Origin: Methylobacterium sp. 17Sr1-1
GTDB taxonomy: Bacteria; Pseudomonadota; Alphaproteobacteria; Rhizobiales; Beijerinckiaceae
Length of the DNA stretch: 64,000 nt
Direction of reading: 5' to 3'
Assembly: GCF_003173775.1 (NCBI RefSeq)
Contig: NZ_CP029552.1
Coordinates: 3,076,001-3,140,000, forward strand
The translations under genes were made by a program, and so were the position numbers. This document shows, in pieces, positions 16,776 to 25,855 of the stretch. The notes beneath the pieces are model-generated. The model ran no database searches. It saw nothing but the letters and a program-made list of their open reading frames with translations, and had not been told where the DNA came from. Position 1 is the first letter of the stretch. Each line of letters starts with the position of its first letter.

Positions 16776-18272
16776 GTGCTGCGAGAGACCAACCCCTTGT
16801 CCTTCCTCCAATCGAGCCATGCCGCCCTGCTCGCGGCCGTCGACCGGTCGCAAGGCCGGATCGAGTTCGACCCGGCCGGGATGATCCTGGACGCGAATGC
16901 CTGCTTCCTGGGCCTGACCGGCTACACCCTGGCCGAACTCCGGGGCCGGCATCACAGCCTGCTGATGCCGCCGGGCGAACGCGACGGCCCGGACTACGCG
17001 GCGTTCTGGCAGGGTCTGCGGGAGGGCCGGTTCGAGACCCGGGAGTTCCGCCGGATCGCCAAGGACGGGCGCTCGATCTGGATCCAGGCCTCCTACAATC
17101 CGGTGCTCGACCGGCGCGGCCGTGTGGTGCGGATCGTGAAGCTCGCCTCCGACATCACCGCCCGCAAGGAGCACGACGCCTATCTGGCCGGCCAGATCGC
17201 CGCCCTCGACCGCTCGCAGGCGGTGATCCACTTCACGCCCGACGGGATCATCACCGAGGCCAACGCCATCTTCCTCGACGCGATGGGATATGCCCGCGAC
17301 GAGGTGGTGGGGCGCCACCACGGCCTGTTCGTCGCCGAGGCCGAGCGGACGAGCGCTGCTTACGCCGCATTCTGGCAGGGCCTGGCCGCCGGGCGCCACC
17401 AGGCCGGCGAGTTCCACCGCGTCGCCAAGGGCGGCCGCGACGTGTGGATCTTCGGCGCCTACCACCCGGTGCTCGACCTCGACGGCAAGCCCTGCGCGGT
17501 GGTGAAGTTCGCCACCGACATCACCCAGCAGGTGCTCGACCGCCAGCGCCGCAGCGTGGGCCAGCGGACGATCGAGGCGGACATCGCGGCGATCACGGTC
17601 GCGGTCTCGGAGGTCTCGGCCCAGGCCCGCACCACCAGCGAGCAGACGGCCCAGACCTCCGGCAACGTCGAGGCGGTGGCCGCCGGCACCGAGGAATTCG
17701 CCGCCTCGATCGCCGAGCTCGGCCGCCATGCCGAGGATGCCCGCGCCGCCTCCGACGCGGCGGTGCAGAAGGCCCAGGATGCCGGCGGCATCGTGGCGAG
17801 CCTGACCCAGGCCGCCGACCGGATCGGCGAGGCGGTGTCGCTGATCCGCTCCATCGCCGATCAGACCAACCTGCTCGCGCTCAACGCCACCATCGAGGCG
17901 GCCCGGGCCGGTCAGGCCGGCCGCGGCTTCGCGGTGGTCGCCGCCGAGGTCAAGGCGCTCGCCGGCCAGTCGGCCCGGGCGACGCAGGAGATCGGCACGC
18001 AGATCGACGCCGTGCAGGGCGCGACCTCCGAGGCGGTCGCGGCGATCGCGGGGATCGTCACGGCGATCGGCACCGTCAGCGAGATCTCGGTCGGGGTCTC
18101 GACCGCCATCACCCAGCAGGCCGCGGTGACCCGCGACATGTCGGCCAACATGCAGAACGCCGCCCGCAGCGTCGCCTCGGTACGCCGGAACATGGAGCGG
18201 ATCACCGGCTCGGCGGACGACGTCGACAGTTCGATCCGCAAGGTGTCGCAGGCGGCGCGGGCGCTGCTCTGA
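16776..18272 (+). CDS. Soluble double-PAS methyl-accepting chemotaxis protein
   Basis: A chemoreceptor of 498 residues without any membrane segment, so cytoplasmic. Two tandem PAS domains (about residues 20-135 and 145-260) look like an internal duplication: both contain an AAFWQGL block and a PVLD...DIT end. Then comes a signalling domain with the conserved hairpin tip [20 protein letters not shown] and [18 protein letters not shown]. There is no HAMP domain and no C-terminal pentapeptide. The PAS domains may bind heme, flavin or small ligands; none can be read. GTG 16776 is the apparent start, with a weak GGGAG upstream. No che genes are nearby. Confidence 0.93.
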   Translation: MLRETNPLSFLQSSHAALLAAVDRSQGRIEFDPAGMILDANACFLGLTGYTLAELRGRHHSLLMPPGERDGPDYAAFWQGLREGRFETREFRRIAKDGRSIWIQASYNPVLDRRGRVVRIVKLASDITARKEHDAYLAGQIAALDRSQAVIHFTPDGIITEANAIFLDAMGYARDEVVGRHHGLFVAEAERTSAAYAAFWQGLAAGRHQAGEFHRVAKGGRDVWIFGAYHPVLDLDGKPCAVVKFATDITQQVLDRQRRSVGQRTIEADIAAITVAVSEVSAQARTTSEQTAQTSGNVEAVAAGTEEFAASIAELGRHAEDARAASDAAVQKAQDAGGIVASLTQAADRIGEAVSLIRSIADQTNLLALNATIEAARAGQAGRGFAVVAAEVKALAGQSARATQEIGTQIDAVQGATSEAVAAIAGIVTAIGTVSEISVGVSTAITQQAAVTRDMSANMQNAARSVASVRRNMERITGSADDVDSSIRKVSQAARALL

Positions 18273-18291
18273 GGTCGGGCGCCGGCGTCGC

Positions 18292-18369
18292 TCAGGCGCT
18301 GAGCCCGAGGAGCACGACCAGGGCGATCCCGAGGGCGAGGCACGAGGCTGCGGCGAACAGGACGGGCAT
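18292..18369 (-). CDS. Very small single-helix membrane peptide (25 aa)
   Basis: An ATG-started 25-codon frame ending in TGA. Almost the whole product is one hydrophobic helix (e.g. ALGIALVVLLGLSA), with a single cysteine near residue 9. A well-placed GGAGG site lies about eight bases before the ATG on the minus strand, which is why I report it despite its size. It converges on the end of the chemoreceptor gene. No homologue is recognised. Confidence 0.4.
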   Translation of the reverse strand: MPVLFAAASCLALGIALVVLLGLSA

Positions 18370-18589
18370 CTTTGGGCCTCCAGGGGAGCGGCGACGGCTC
18401 GGCCGTGCTAGCGCCGGAGTGAGGCCGCTCCGTGACGGTGGGGCAGGATGCTCGGCCGCGACCCGATCGGCCCGGGCGACGCGGCGGCCTCACGCGGCCC
18501 GGCCGGCCTGCCCCACGCGCGCGGACGACCCGACTCGCCCCGCGAGGCATGTTCCTGTAGTATGGCTGTTCGCGCAAGCAAGGAGAGCC

Positions 18590-18781
18590 ATGCATCTCGT
18601 CGTGACGGCCCACACCCCGGACGGGCACCTTTCGTACCAGCGCTCCTCACCGGAGGCGGCTTTGGAGAAGGCGGACGAACTCGCGGCGGACGGCCACGAG
18701 TGGATCGTGATCACCGACATCACCGGCCGCCACTACCAGCCCGGCGAGTTCGACGACCTGTTCGTGCATCCGGGCCAGTGA
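18590..18781 (+). CDS. Small cytosolic hypothetical protein (63 aa)
   Basis: A 63-residue acidic protein (VVTAHTPDGHLSYQRSSP, EKADELAADGHEWIVITD, GRHYQPGEFDDLF) with regular alternation suggesting a small alpha/beta fold. It has no signal peptide. ATG 18590 is preceded by AGGAG at 18581-18585. A TTCCTGTAGTATGG stretch upstream may hold a promoter. The function is not recognised; codon and amino-acid usage look native. Confidence 0.6.
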   Translation: MHLVVTAHTPDGHLSYQRSSPEAALEKADELAADGHEWIVITDITGRHYQPGEFDDLFVHPGQ

Positions 18782-19225
18782 CACGATTTCTGCATTGCGT
18801 CAGCGATCCGACGGGATCGCCTGAAGCAATCGGAAATCGCATGAGGGCGCGGGGGCGAGGCCGGTCTCGTCCCCGCCCGTTCCGCGCCCGTGCGGGCATC
18901 CCGGCGCGGATGACGGCCCAGCCGAACCCGCCGATCGGCGTAAGCGCCGCCCCCGAAATGCGGTCCGGCTCCTCCGACTCGACAAGGTTGCTCCGCCCCC
19001 GACCCATGGTCTGATCGCGGCCCAGTGCACCTCACGACACTCCCGCCGCACTGGCGCCGCCCCAGCGCGCGACGCCGGTGACCGGGAGTGTCGCGAGAGA
19101 CACTGAAGCGTGGAGGACCGCGGGGTGCGGTCGTCTCGCGCCGGCTGACCTCCCGCGACACGCGCGCAGCCGAGACGTGCAACCGGGACCGGCCAGCCAG
19201 GGTCGGCCATGCCGAAGGGTCGGAC
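18782..19225. other. Non-coding gap with an 11-bp inverted repeat
   Basis: No supported gene. CGACACTCCCG (19035-19045) and its perfect complement CGGGAGTGTCG (19083-19093) flank a 37-bp GC-rich spacer about 130 bp upstream of the glycosyltransferase start. They could be an operator pair or a structured leader. Nothing else is recognisable. Confidence 0.5.
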
Positions 19226-20248
19226 ATGCCGAGCGTCGACGTCATCATTCCCTGCTATCGCTACGCGGATTTCCTCGCCGAGAGCGTCGGCAGCGTCCTC
19301 GCGACCGAGGATTGCGACGTCCGGGTCCTGATCCTCGACGACGCCTCGCCCGACCACACGCCGGAGGTGGCGGGAGCCCTGTGCCGGGCCGATTCCCGGG
19401 TGGAGTACGTCCGGCACGCGACCAACCACGGCCACATCGCCACCTACAACGAGGGCTTGGCCTGGGCGCGGGCGGAATGCCTGCTCCTGCTCTCGGCGGA
19501 CGATTTCGTCACGCCCGGGGCCTTGTCCCGGGCGGCGCACCTGATGCAGGCGCGGCCGGAGCTGAGCCTGGTCTACGGTCCGTATCTCAGCGTCGAGGAG
19601 GGCAAGCCCCGCCCGGAGATGCCGCCGGCCGATCGCGAGGCCGGCCACACGGTCTACGACACGCGGCAGTTCTTCGCGCTCAACCGCTTCATCAACCCGA
19701 TCCACACGTCGACCGCCGTGGTGCGCACCGCGATCCAGCACCGGGTCGGCGGCTACAAGGCGGAGCTGACCCATTCGGGCGACCAGGAGATGTGGCTGCG
19801 GCTCGCCCTGCACGGATCGGTCGCCCGGATCGACCGGCCGCAGGGCGTCTGGCGCCAGCACGGCAGCAACATGTCGTCGTTCTACTACGAGCAGATGCTG
19901 CGCGACATCGACCAGCGCAAGCTGATGTTCGACACCGTCTTCGGCTACCCCGAGGCCGCGCCGGTCGCCGACATGGAGGCGCCGATGCGCCTCGGGCTCG
20001 CCATGGCGGCGGTGCGCCACGCCAGCCAGCCCTTCGACCGGGGCGACGCCGCGGGCGCCCGCCACATGATGGCGCATGCCGCCGGCCTCAGCCCGGCGGT
20101 GCGCCGCACGCGGCTGTGGTGGCTGCAGGCCGCCAAGCTGGCGATGGGCCCGCGCGCCTGGCAGGCCGTGCGCCCGGTCGTCACGAAGCGGCTCGGCCTG
20201 TCGCTCGGCCGCTTCGTCGCCCCGATCGAGCGCCCGGACGCGGTGTAG
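19226..20248 (+). CDS. Family 2 glycosyltransferase
   Basis: A cytosolic GT-A-fold glycosyltransferase of 340 residues that adds a sugar from a nucleotide donor during polysaccharide or glycoconjugate synthesis. The N-terminal signature VDVIIPCYRYADFLAESV is followed by LILDDASPDHTPEVAG (donor-binding Asp pair), a DXD-like LLSADDFVTPGAL and an acceptor-side HSGDQEMWLRLAL. No membrane helix is present. It stands alone, not in an evident polysaccharide cluster. ATG 19226 opens directly at the conserved core; the donor and acceptor cannot be assigned. Confidence 0.9.
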   Translation: MPSVDVIIPCYRYADFLAESVGSVLATEDCDVRVLILDDASPDHTPEVAGALCRADSRVEYVRHATNHGHIATYNEGLAWARAECLLLLSADDFVTPGALSRAAHLMQARPELSLVYGPYLSVEEGKPRPEMPPADREAGHTVYDTRQFFALNRFINPIHTSTAVVRTAIQHRVGGYKAELTHSGDQEMWLRLALHGSVARIDRPQGVWRQHGSNMSSFYYEQMLRDIDQRKLMFDTVFGYPEAAPVADMEAPMRLGLAMAAVRHASQPFDRGDAAGARHMMAHAAGLSPAVRRTRLWWLQAAKLAMGPRAWQAVRPVVTKRLGLSLGRFVAPIERPDAV

Positions 20249-20379
20249 GACGGGCGCGGGGGATGGCCCTCTGGACGGTCCCGTCCGCGGCGCCGTTCCG
20301 CAGCCGTGGAAGCGGAGCCTGGAATCGGCACCGCCGGATTTCTGAAGCCGGCTTGATGATTCTCACCGATCTCACACCC

Positions 20380-20535
20380 ACAGGGTCATTCCGGGGCCGC
20401 GCAGCGGAGCCCGGAGTGCCGCGGGCACGCCCAGAACCGCTGAGCGTTCAGGACAGGGCGGAGATCGCTCCGCCTTCTTCTGGAACACCTGAGATTCCGG
20501 ATTCCGGGCTCCGCTGCGCGGCCCCGGAATGACGC
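20380..20535. repeat. 150-bp dispersed palindromic element, copy 2
   Basis: The left arm ACAGGGTCATTCCGGGGCCG with CGCAGCGGAGCCCGG is mirrored by CCGGGCTCCGCTGCGCGG and CCCCGGAATGACG. It occupies the gap after the glycosyltransferase gene. No frame is supported within it. Confidence 0.85.
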
Positions 20536-20602
20536 GGAGGGATTCAAGCGCCGGCAGCACTTGCGAGGGATCTCGCGCGCAAAAAGTCCCTATCCGTCAG
20601 CT

Positions 20603-20809
20603 TCACGCAGCGCCGAGCGCGTCGCGCTGGACCGGCGGCAGCGTGCGCACGGGGAAGGGAATGATCTGGCAGCGGCTCCCCGGCTCCGCGGCGGCGTCGC
20701 GCCGGCGGGCCGAGCGCTCGACCGCGGAGGCGATCGCCAGCTTCGCGCGCGGGGAATAGCCGCGACGGCGCAGCCAGGCCGGGATCGGGGAGACGCTTCT
20801 CTTCGACAT
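20603..20809 (-). CDS. Small basic hypothetical protein (68 aa)
   Basis: A 68-residue arginine-rich protein (MSKRSVSPIPAWLRRRGYSP, AIASAVERSARRRDAAAEP) ending in a hydrophobic/Pro stretch (CQIIPFPVRTLPP). It has no signal peptide or membrane helix. The ribosome-binding site is weak. The composition could fit a nucleic-acid-binding peptide, but nothing is recognised; it may be spurious. Confidence 0.4.
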   Translation of the reverse strand: MSKRSVSPIPAWLRRRGYSPRAKLAIASAVERSARRRDAAAEPGSRCQIIPFPVRTLPPVQRDALGAA

Positions 20810-21148
20810 AATCCGTGTGCCGTTGCTGGGTGGGCGACGGCGTTAGTTCAAACATGGATGCCGGACCCGGGAAACGCCTCGGCGTCCCAATCTCTTGCAC
20901 CAGAATCCCAACGCGCGGCCATCGATCTTGAAGGCCGGCGCGGCGGCCCGACGTCGACCGGCCGCGCACCGTGGTGGGAATCGCCGGGCGAGCCGCGGCC
21001 GATGCCGCCTCCACCCTTCGCCGTAGCTCCTTTCCCCCTGACGGCCGGTGGCCGGTGGCCGGAAGGCGCGGCTCTCGGCCCAAGGCCCGCCTGCTAATCA
21101 GGATCCGGACACGGCGCGGCCTCCCGCGCCCTAGCCGGGACTCCCGCC
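20810..21148. other. Intergenic gap, nothing recognised
   Basis: About 340 bp between the small basic-protein gene and the second glycosyltransferase. No frame, repeat family or clear hairpin is visible. Any promoter of the downstream gene should lie here. Confidence 0.4.
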
Positions 21149-22093
21149 ATGGCCTCCTACCCCCTCCCCGCCGTCTCCGTGGTGATCCCGCTGTTCCAGA
21201 AGGCGGACGTGATCGGCGAGACGATCGAGGCGGTGCTCCGGCAGACCTATCCGCTGTTCGAGGTGATCGTGGTCGACGACGGCTCGACCGATGGCGGCGG
21301 CGACGTCGTCGCGGCGTTCACGGACCGCAGGATCCGCCTGATCCGCCAGGCCAATGCCGGCGCGTCGGCAGCGCGCAACCGGGGCGTCGCCGCGGCGCGG
21401 GGCGACTGGATCGCCTTCCTCGACGCCGACGACCTGTGGGCCGGCCGGCACCTCGAGAACCTGATGGCGGCGGCCTCCCGGGGGGATGCGGTCGCGGTCT
21501 TCGCCAACCACCTGCTGGCCAGCCGCTCCGCGCCGGTGATGAAGGCCGACGTGCCCGACCAGCGCGTCGACGATCCCTTCGCCTTCGTGCTCGCGACCTA
21601 CCCCTACGCGGTGCATCCGAGCAGCCTCCTGGTGGAGCGGGCCGCGCTGATCCGGGCCGGCCTGTTTCCGGTCGGGGCCGTGATGGGGGAGGACACCGAC
21701 ACCTGGTGCCGTCTCGCCCTCGAGGGTCCGTTCCGCTACGTCGCCGAGCCCACGGCGGTGTACCGCGACGGCCATCCGACCAGCGCGCTCGCCGGCCAGA
21801 TGCGCCGCCGCCCGCTGCCGCCGCCCTTCGACCGGACGCTCACCGCGCTCCTGCGCCACGGCACGGTGCCGCGCCACCTCGTGCGCTCCGCCGGGCGCTA
21901 CCGCAACTTCCTGATGCTCGAATACGCCCGCCAGCTCCTCGACAGCGGCGACGCGGACGCCGCGCGCGACACCTTACGGCGCCATTGCCGCCTCGCCGAC
22001 GATCCTCTGCGCTACGCCCGGCGCTTCCTGCGCACGTGGTCGTTCGGGCACCGGCTCTACGCGCTGTCGCGGCAATGGGTGCCGTCGCGGTGA
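21149..22093 (+). CDS. Family 2 glycosyltransferase
   Basis: A GT-A glycosyltransferase of 314 residues. The canonical motifs are VSVVIPLFQKADVIGETI, EVIVVDDGSTDGGGDVV, NAGASAARNRGV and WIAFLDADDLW, which holds the metal-binding DXD. The ED of GEDTDTWCRLAL is the probable catalytic base region. No membrane helix. It is not closely related to the GT2 at 19.2 kb and shares no operon with it. The acceptor is unknown. ATG 21149 opens MASYPLPAVSVVIP. Confidence 0.93.
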   Translation: MASYPLPAVSVVIPLFQKADVIGETIEAVLRQTYPLFEVIVVDDGSTDGGGDVVAAFTDRRIRLIRQANAGASAARNRGVAAARGDWIAFLDADDLWAGRHLENLMAAASRGDAVAVFANHLLASRSAPVMKADVPDQRVDDPFAFVLATYPYAVHPSSLLVERAALIRAGLFPVGAVMGEDTDTWCRLALEGPFRYVAEPTAVYRDGHPTSALAGQMRRRPLPPPFDRTLTALLRHGTVPRHLVRSAGRYRNFLMLEYARQLLDSGDADAARDTLRRHCRLADDPLRYARRFLRTWSFGHRLYALSRQWVPSR

Positions 22094-22105
22094 AGGCAGG
22101 CTCCC

Positions 22106-23245
22106 CTACCCCTCCGGCCGCGCCAGCACCCCGCCGGTGATCGCCTGGCTCACGCCGGTCGTCGACGGGAAGGTGATCGGCAGGCCCTCCACCGAGCGCA
22201 CCGCGAGATAGGCGAAGGCCTGGGCCTCCAGGAAGGCGGAGGACCAGCCGATCGCGTCCGCCGTCGTGATCTCGGCGCGCAGGTAGTAGTTGAGCTGGCG
22301 CAGCAGCTCGCCGTTGCGGGCTCCGCCGCCGGCGACGATCCAGCGGGTCGGCGGGTCGGAGGCGTGGTCGAGGGCGCGGGCGACCGCCCGGGCGGTGAAG
22401 GCGGTGAGCGTGGCGGCGCCGTCCTCGGTCGAGAGCTGGCCGGCGAGCTTGTGCGAGAACCAGTTCCGGTCGAGCGACTTCGGCGGCCGGCGCGAGAAGA
22501 ACGGGTGGATCAGGAGCCAGGCGAGCAGCGGCTCGTCGGGCCGGCCGCGAGCCGCCGTGCGGCCGTTGTCGTCGAGGGCGTGGCCGGTGCGCTCGCGCAT
22601 CCAGTCGTCGATCAGGGCGTTGCCCGGGCCGGTATCGAAGGCGAGGATCTTGCCGTCCCGGGCGATCAGCGTCGCGTTGGCCACGCCCCCGATATTCAGG
22701 ATGCCGAGGCTGTCGGTGAAGCCCGAGGCCTGGGCGAGCGCCCGGTGAAAGACCGGCACCAGCGGCGCCCCCTGCCCACCCGCCTCGATGTCGGCGTTGC
22801 GCAGGTCCGACACGACCTTGATGCCGAGACGGCGGCTCAACGCCTGGCCGTCGCCGATCTGCACGCTCATCTTCTGGTCGGGCCGGTGCACCACGGTCTG
22901 GCCGTGGAAGCCGATCACGTCGATGTCGGCGGCGCTCAATCCGTTCTCGGAGAGGAAATTCTCAACCGCCTCGGCGTGGAGGCGGGTCACCAGATCCTCG
23001 GCTTGGGACAAGCAGCCCGGGCGCTCGCTGCGCTCGGTGACGGCTTCCGCATCGATCAGGGCCTGGCGCAGGAGCGCCCGGTCGTCGTCGGAATAGGCAC
23101 GATAGCCGGTGGGCCCGAGGGGCTCGAGGTATCCGTTGTGGCTGCGCGCGACCCGGATGGTCTCGCCGTCGGTCTCGATCAGCGCGACGTCGACGCCGTC
23201 GAGGGAGGTGCCGCTCATCAGCCCGATCGCGCGCCGCATCGCCAT
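22106..23245 (-). CDS. anmK: Anhydro-N-acetylmuramic acid kinase
   Basis: Phosphorylates and opens 1,6-anhydro-MurNAc to MurNAc-6-phosphate during murein recycling, in the cytosol. It has 379 residues, as expected. ASKHA-fold motifs are the phosphate loop [61 protein letters not shown] and [13 protein letters not shown]. Divergent pairing with tyrS across 139 bp is the arrangement known in many proteobacteria. The start is ATG 23245 (or two codons in, at 23239). Confidence 0.96.
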   Translation of the reverse strand: MAMRRAIGLMSGTSLDGVDVALIETDGETIRVARSHNGYLEPLGPTGYRAYSDDDRALLRQALIDAEAVTERSERPGCLSQAEDLVTRLHAEAVENFLSENGLSAADIDVIGFHGQTVVHRPDQKMSVQIGDGQALSRRLGIKVVSDLRNADIEAGGQGAPLVPVFHRALAQASGFTDSLGILNIGGVANATLIARDGKILAFDTGPGNALIDDWMRERTGHALDDNGRTAARGRPDEPLLAWLLIHPFFSRRPPKSLDRNWFSHKLAGQLSTEDGAATLTAFTARAVARALDHASDPPTRWIVAGGGARNGELLRQLNYYLRAEITTADAIGWSSAFLEAQAFAYLAVRSVEGLPITFPSTTGVSQAITGGVLARPEG

Positions 23246-23384
23246 TCCGAATCGCCCCCGTGCCTTTCGGGGCCGGCTTTGCTATGCACCGACCCGTTCC
23301 GAATCCGACGGAGCTAGCATGGCGGCGCCGCGCTGTCGCCGAGCCCACGGCAGATTGCCTTCCACGAGACCGATCGAGAGTACC

Positions 23385-24659
23385 ATGGCCGCGCCCACCG
23401 ACTTCGCGCCGCGTTCCGACTTCCTCCGCGTTCTCCTGGAGCGCGGCTACGTCCACCAATGCTCCGACTTTTCGGGCGTGGACGAGGCGGCCCGCGAGGG
23501 CCGGCTGACGGCCTATGTCGGCTACGATTGCACGGCGCCGTCGCTGCATATCGGCCACCTGCTCTCGATCATGATGCTGCACTGGCTCCAGGCGACCGGC
23601 GGCAAGCCGGTGGCGCTGATGGGTGGCGGCACCACGCGCGTCGGCGACCCGTCGGGCCGCGACGAGAGCCGCAAGATCCTGACGCTCGATCAGATCGAGG
23701 CCAACAAGACCGAGATCGGCAAGACCTTCTCGCGCTTCCTCGATTTCGGAGCGGGCTCCAACGCCGCGCTGATGGCCGACAACGCCGAGTGGCTGACCAC
23801 GCTCAACTACATCGAGATGCTGCGCGAGATCGGCCGGCACTTCTCGGTCAACCGGATGCTGTCGATGGACAGCGTGCGGCTGCGGCTGGAGCGTGACCAG
23901 GAGCTGTCGTTCCTGGAATTCAACTACATGATCCTGCAGGCCTACGACTTCGTCGAGCTGAACCGCCGCTACGGCGTGACGCTGCAGATGGGCGGCTCGG
24001 ACCAGTGGGGCAACATCGTCACCGGCATCGATCTCGGCCGGCGCCTCGGCACGCCGCAGCTCCACGCCCTGACCTGCCCGCTGATGACGACGGCGTCCGG
24101 CGCCAAGATGGGAAAGACGGCGTCCGGCGCGGTCTGGCTCAACCCGGACATGCTGAGCCCGTACGATTACTGGCAGTTCTGGCGCAACACCGAGGACGCC
24201 GATGTCGGCCGCTTCCTGCGCCTGTTCACCTTGATGCCGCTCGACGAGGTGGCGAGGCTCGAGGCCCTGGGCGGCCAGGAGATCAACGAGGCCAAGAAGG
24301 TTCTCGCCACCGAGGCGACCGCCCTGCTGCACGGCCGCGAGGCGGCGGACGGCGCCGCCGAGACGGCGCGGCGCACCTTCGAGGAGGGCGCGCTGGCGCA
24401 AAGCCTGCCCACCGTCGAGGTCTCCCGCGCGGCGATCGAGGCGGGGCTGGGCGTGCTCTCGGCCTTCGGGCCGGATCACGCGGCGCTGGTGCCCTCGACC
24501 AGCGAGGCGCGGCGGCAGGTGAAGAGCGGCGGGCTCAAGGTCAACGACGCGCCCGTCACCGACGAGCGCGCGGTGATCGGTGCCGGCGACGTCACCCCGG
24601 AGGGCGTGGTGAAGCTGTCCTTCGGGCGCAAGAAGCACGTGCTGCTGCGGGTGGTGTAA
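23385..24659 (+). CDS. tyrS: Tyrosyl-tRNA synthetase
   Basis: Charges tRNA-Tyr. It has 424 residues, the normal bacterial size. The class I HIGH motif is at residues 55-58 (SLHIGHLLS); the tyrosine pocket includes [10 protein letters not shown] and YMILQAYDF; the second signature is AKMGKT instead of KMSKS, an accepted TyrS variant. A C-terminal S4-like RNA-binding domain ([20 protein letters not shown]) completes it. ATG 23385 gives the canonical N-terminus. It is divergent from anmK. Confidence 0.97.
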   Translation: MAAPTDFAPRSDFLRVLLERGYVHQCSDFSGVDEAAREGRLTAYVGYDCTAPSLHIGHLLSIMMLHWLQATGGKPVALMGGGTTRVGDPSGRDESRKILTLDQIEANKTEIGKTFSRFLDFGAGSNAALMADNAEWLTTLNYIEMLREIGRHFSVNRMLSMDSVRLRLERDQELSFLEFNYMILQAYDFVELNRRYGVTLQMGGSDQWGNIVTGIDLGRRLGTPQLHALTCPLMTTASGAKMGKTASGAVWLNPDMLSPYDYWQFWRNTEDADVGRFLRLFTLMPLDEVARLEALGGQEINEAKKVLATEATALLHGREAADGAAETARRTFEEGALAQSLPTVEVSRAAIEAGLGVLSAFGPDHAALVPSTSEARRQVKSGGLKVNDAPVTDERAVIGAGDVTPEGVVKLSFGRKKHVLLRVV

Positions 24660-24729
24660 GGGTCGATCGGCGGCGCAACCCTTTTTCCGGCGCGAGCAAG
24701 GCCTCTTGAGAGATCTTGGAAGATAAAGC

Positions 24730-24790
24730 GCAGGTCTCCCCTCTCCCGTGTGGGAGAGGGGATCTCGCGCCATATCTTGTTCCGGAGGCT
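24730..24790. repeat. CTCTCCC/GGGAGAG hairpin repeat
   Basis: CCCCTCTCCC, a 4-bp loop and GGGAGAGGGG, then ATCTCGCGCCAT. The same hairpin plus right flank (GGGAGAGGGGATCYCGCGCCAT) recurs at 47.2 kb, and related arms occur at 31.3 and 47.0 kb. It lies about 70 bp after tyrS and could terminate its transcription. Confidence 0.65.
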
Positions 24791-24817
24791 GTTTCGACAG
24801 TAGCGGATCGGTGGACG

Positions 24818-25037
24818 TCAACACGCCGCCACATTGGCCGCCAGTCCGCCCAGCGACGTCCCCTTGTACTTCGCCTGCATGTCGTGCCCGGTCTGCCCGA
24901 ACAGCTCGACGCTCATCCGCGCCACATCCGTCTTGGAGGCGATCCGCGCGGAAGCGACGCGCGGCCACCATCGGGTCGATCGTGTGCGAGCTCGACGGGC
25001 CGATGCCGATCTTGAACAGGTCGAAGGCACTGATCAG
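24818..25037 (-). pseudogene. L-serine ammonia-lyase (SdaA) remnant, internally deleted
   Basis: Reading inward from 25037, the first ~30 residues match the SdaA N-terminus (FDLFKIGIGPSSSHT, then PMVAARRF). In another frame, the stretch ending at the TGA 24818-24820 matches the SdaA C-terminus (SKTDVARMSVELFGQTGHDM, QAKYKGTS, GGLAANV). A full enzyme is about 455-460 residues; here only ~70 remain, so around 85 percent of the gene, including the iron-sulphur cysteines, was deleted, and the join near 24950 is also out of frame. It is flanked by repeat elements at 24730 and 25086, which may have mediated the deletion. It cannot be functional. Confidence 0.85.
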
Positions 25038-25085
25038 GGGTCGCCTCGGAGCCTGGATGATGGAGCGGACCGACCTGACACCCTG

Positions 25086-25229
25086 CATGTCATCCCGGGG
25101 CCGCGCAGCGGAACCCGGGATCCGCAACCGCGACGGTCCAGGGTGAAGCGGAACGCTGCCCGCCTCGTCAGGCCACCTCAGCGGCTATGGATCCCGGGTT
25201 CTCGACTTCGTCGAGCCCCGGGATGACGT
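25086..25229. repeat. 150-bp dispersed palindromic element, copy 3
   Basis: TGTCATCCCGGGGCCGCGCA with GGAACCCGGGATCC is mirrored by GGATCCCGGGTTCTCG and GAGCCCCGGGATGACG. It sits between the sdaA remnant and soxG, on the 5' side of the former. Confidence 0.85.
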
Positions 25230-25285
25230 GGAGCGTGGGTCGATGTGTGCGTCAGATCGACAGAACCACACGACCGAACAAGCGC

Positions 25286-25855
25286 TCAACCCGCCGACTG
25301 CGCCGCCTCGACCAGGAAGCCGTGGACGTAGGCCGAGAACGAGCGCCAGCATTCGACGCGATACGGGAGCCCTGGGCCGTGGTGCCGGATCAGCACGATC
25401 TCCGCCTTGCCGAGCAGCGTGCGGGTCGCGGAGCCCGCCGGGAAGGCGGTCTCGCCGAGATCGAGGGGGCAGCCGGCATTGAGCGCCAAAGCGGCCCGCG
25501 CGCCACCGACATCGATGCCGACATTGCGGTGGGAGATGTCGACGATCGCGTGGAACCGTTCGCCGAGATCCGCGCCGAGCGCCCCCGGCAGGGTGTCGGC
25601 CTCGGATTCGTCGGTGCCGATCAGCCACTCGTCGGGGCCGAGCCGGGCGATCCAGCGCCGCGCGTCGCCGCTCACCGTGTTGATCGGCCGGTCGAGGGGA
25701 AGGCCCGCCGCCGAGGCGGCGGGGCCGCGGACGCGCAACGAGAACCGCGCCTCGGGCCCGGCGGGCCGGATCACGATGCCGGACCCGGCCGGGTCGGCGG
25801 CCGGGGAACGGCCGAGGGGGCGCGCGCGGGCGGTGCGGTAGAGGGCCTCAAGCAT
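25286..25855 (-). CDS. soxG: Sarcosine oxidase gamma subunit
   Basis: The 189-residue small subunit of heterotetrameric sarcosine oxidase, which oxidises sarcosine to glycine, formaldehyde (as methylene-THF) and peroxide. Recognisable parts are LGPDEWLIGTDESEAD, VDISHRNVGIDVGGARA and LNAGCPLDLGETAFPAGSAT, a GcvT-like fold. The start ATG 25855 overlaps the soxA stop by eight bases, so it is the last gene of soxBDAG. In a methylotroph this provides a route from methylated glycines to C1-THF. Confidence 0.93.
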   Translation of the reverse strand: MLEALYRTARARPLGRSPAADPAGSGIVIRPAGPEARFSLRVRGPAASAAGLPLDRPINTVSGDARRWIARLGPDEWLIGTDESEADTLPGALGADLGERFHAIVDISHRNVGIDVGGARAALALNAGCPLDLGETAFPAGSATRTLLGKAEIVLIRHHGPGLPYRVECWRSFSAYVHGFLVEAAQSAG

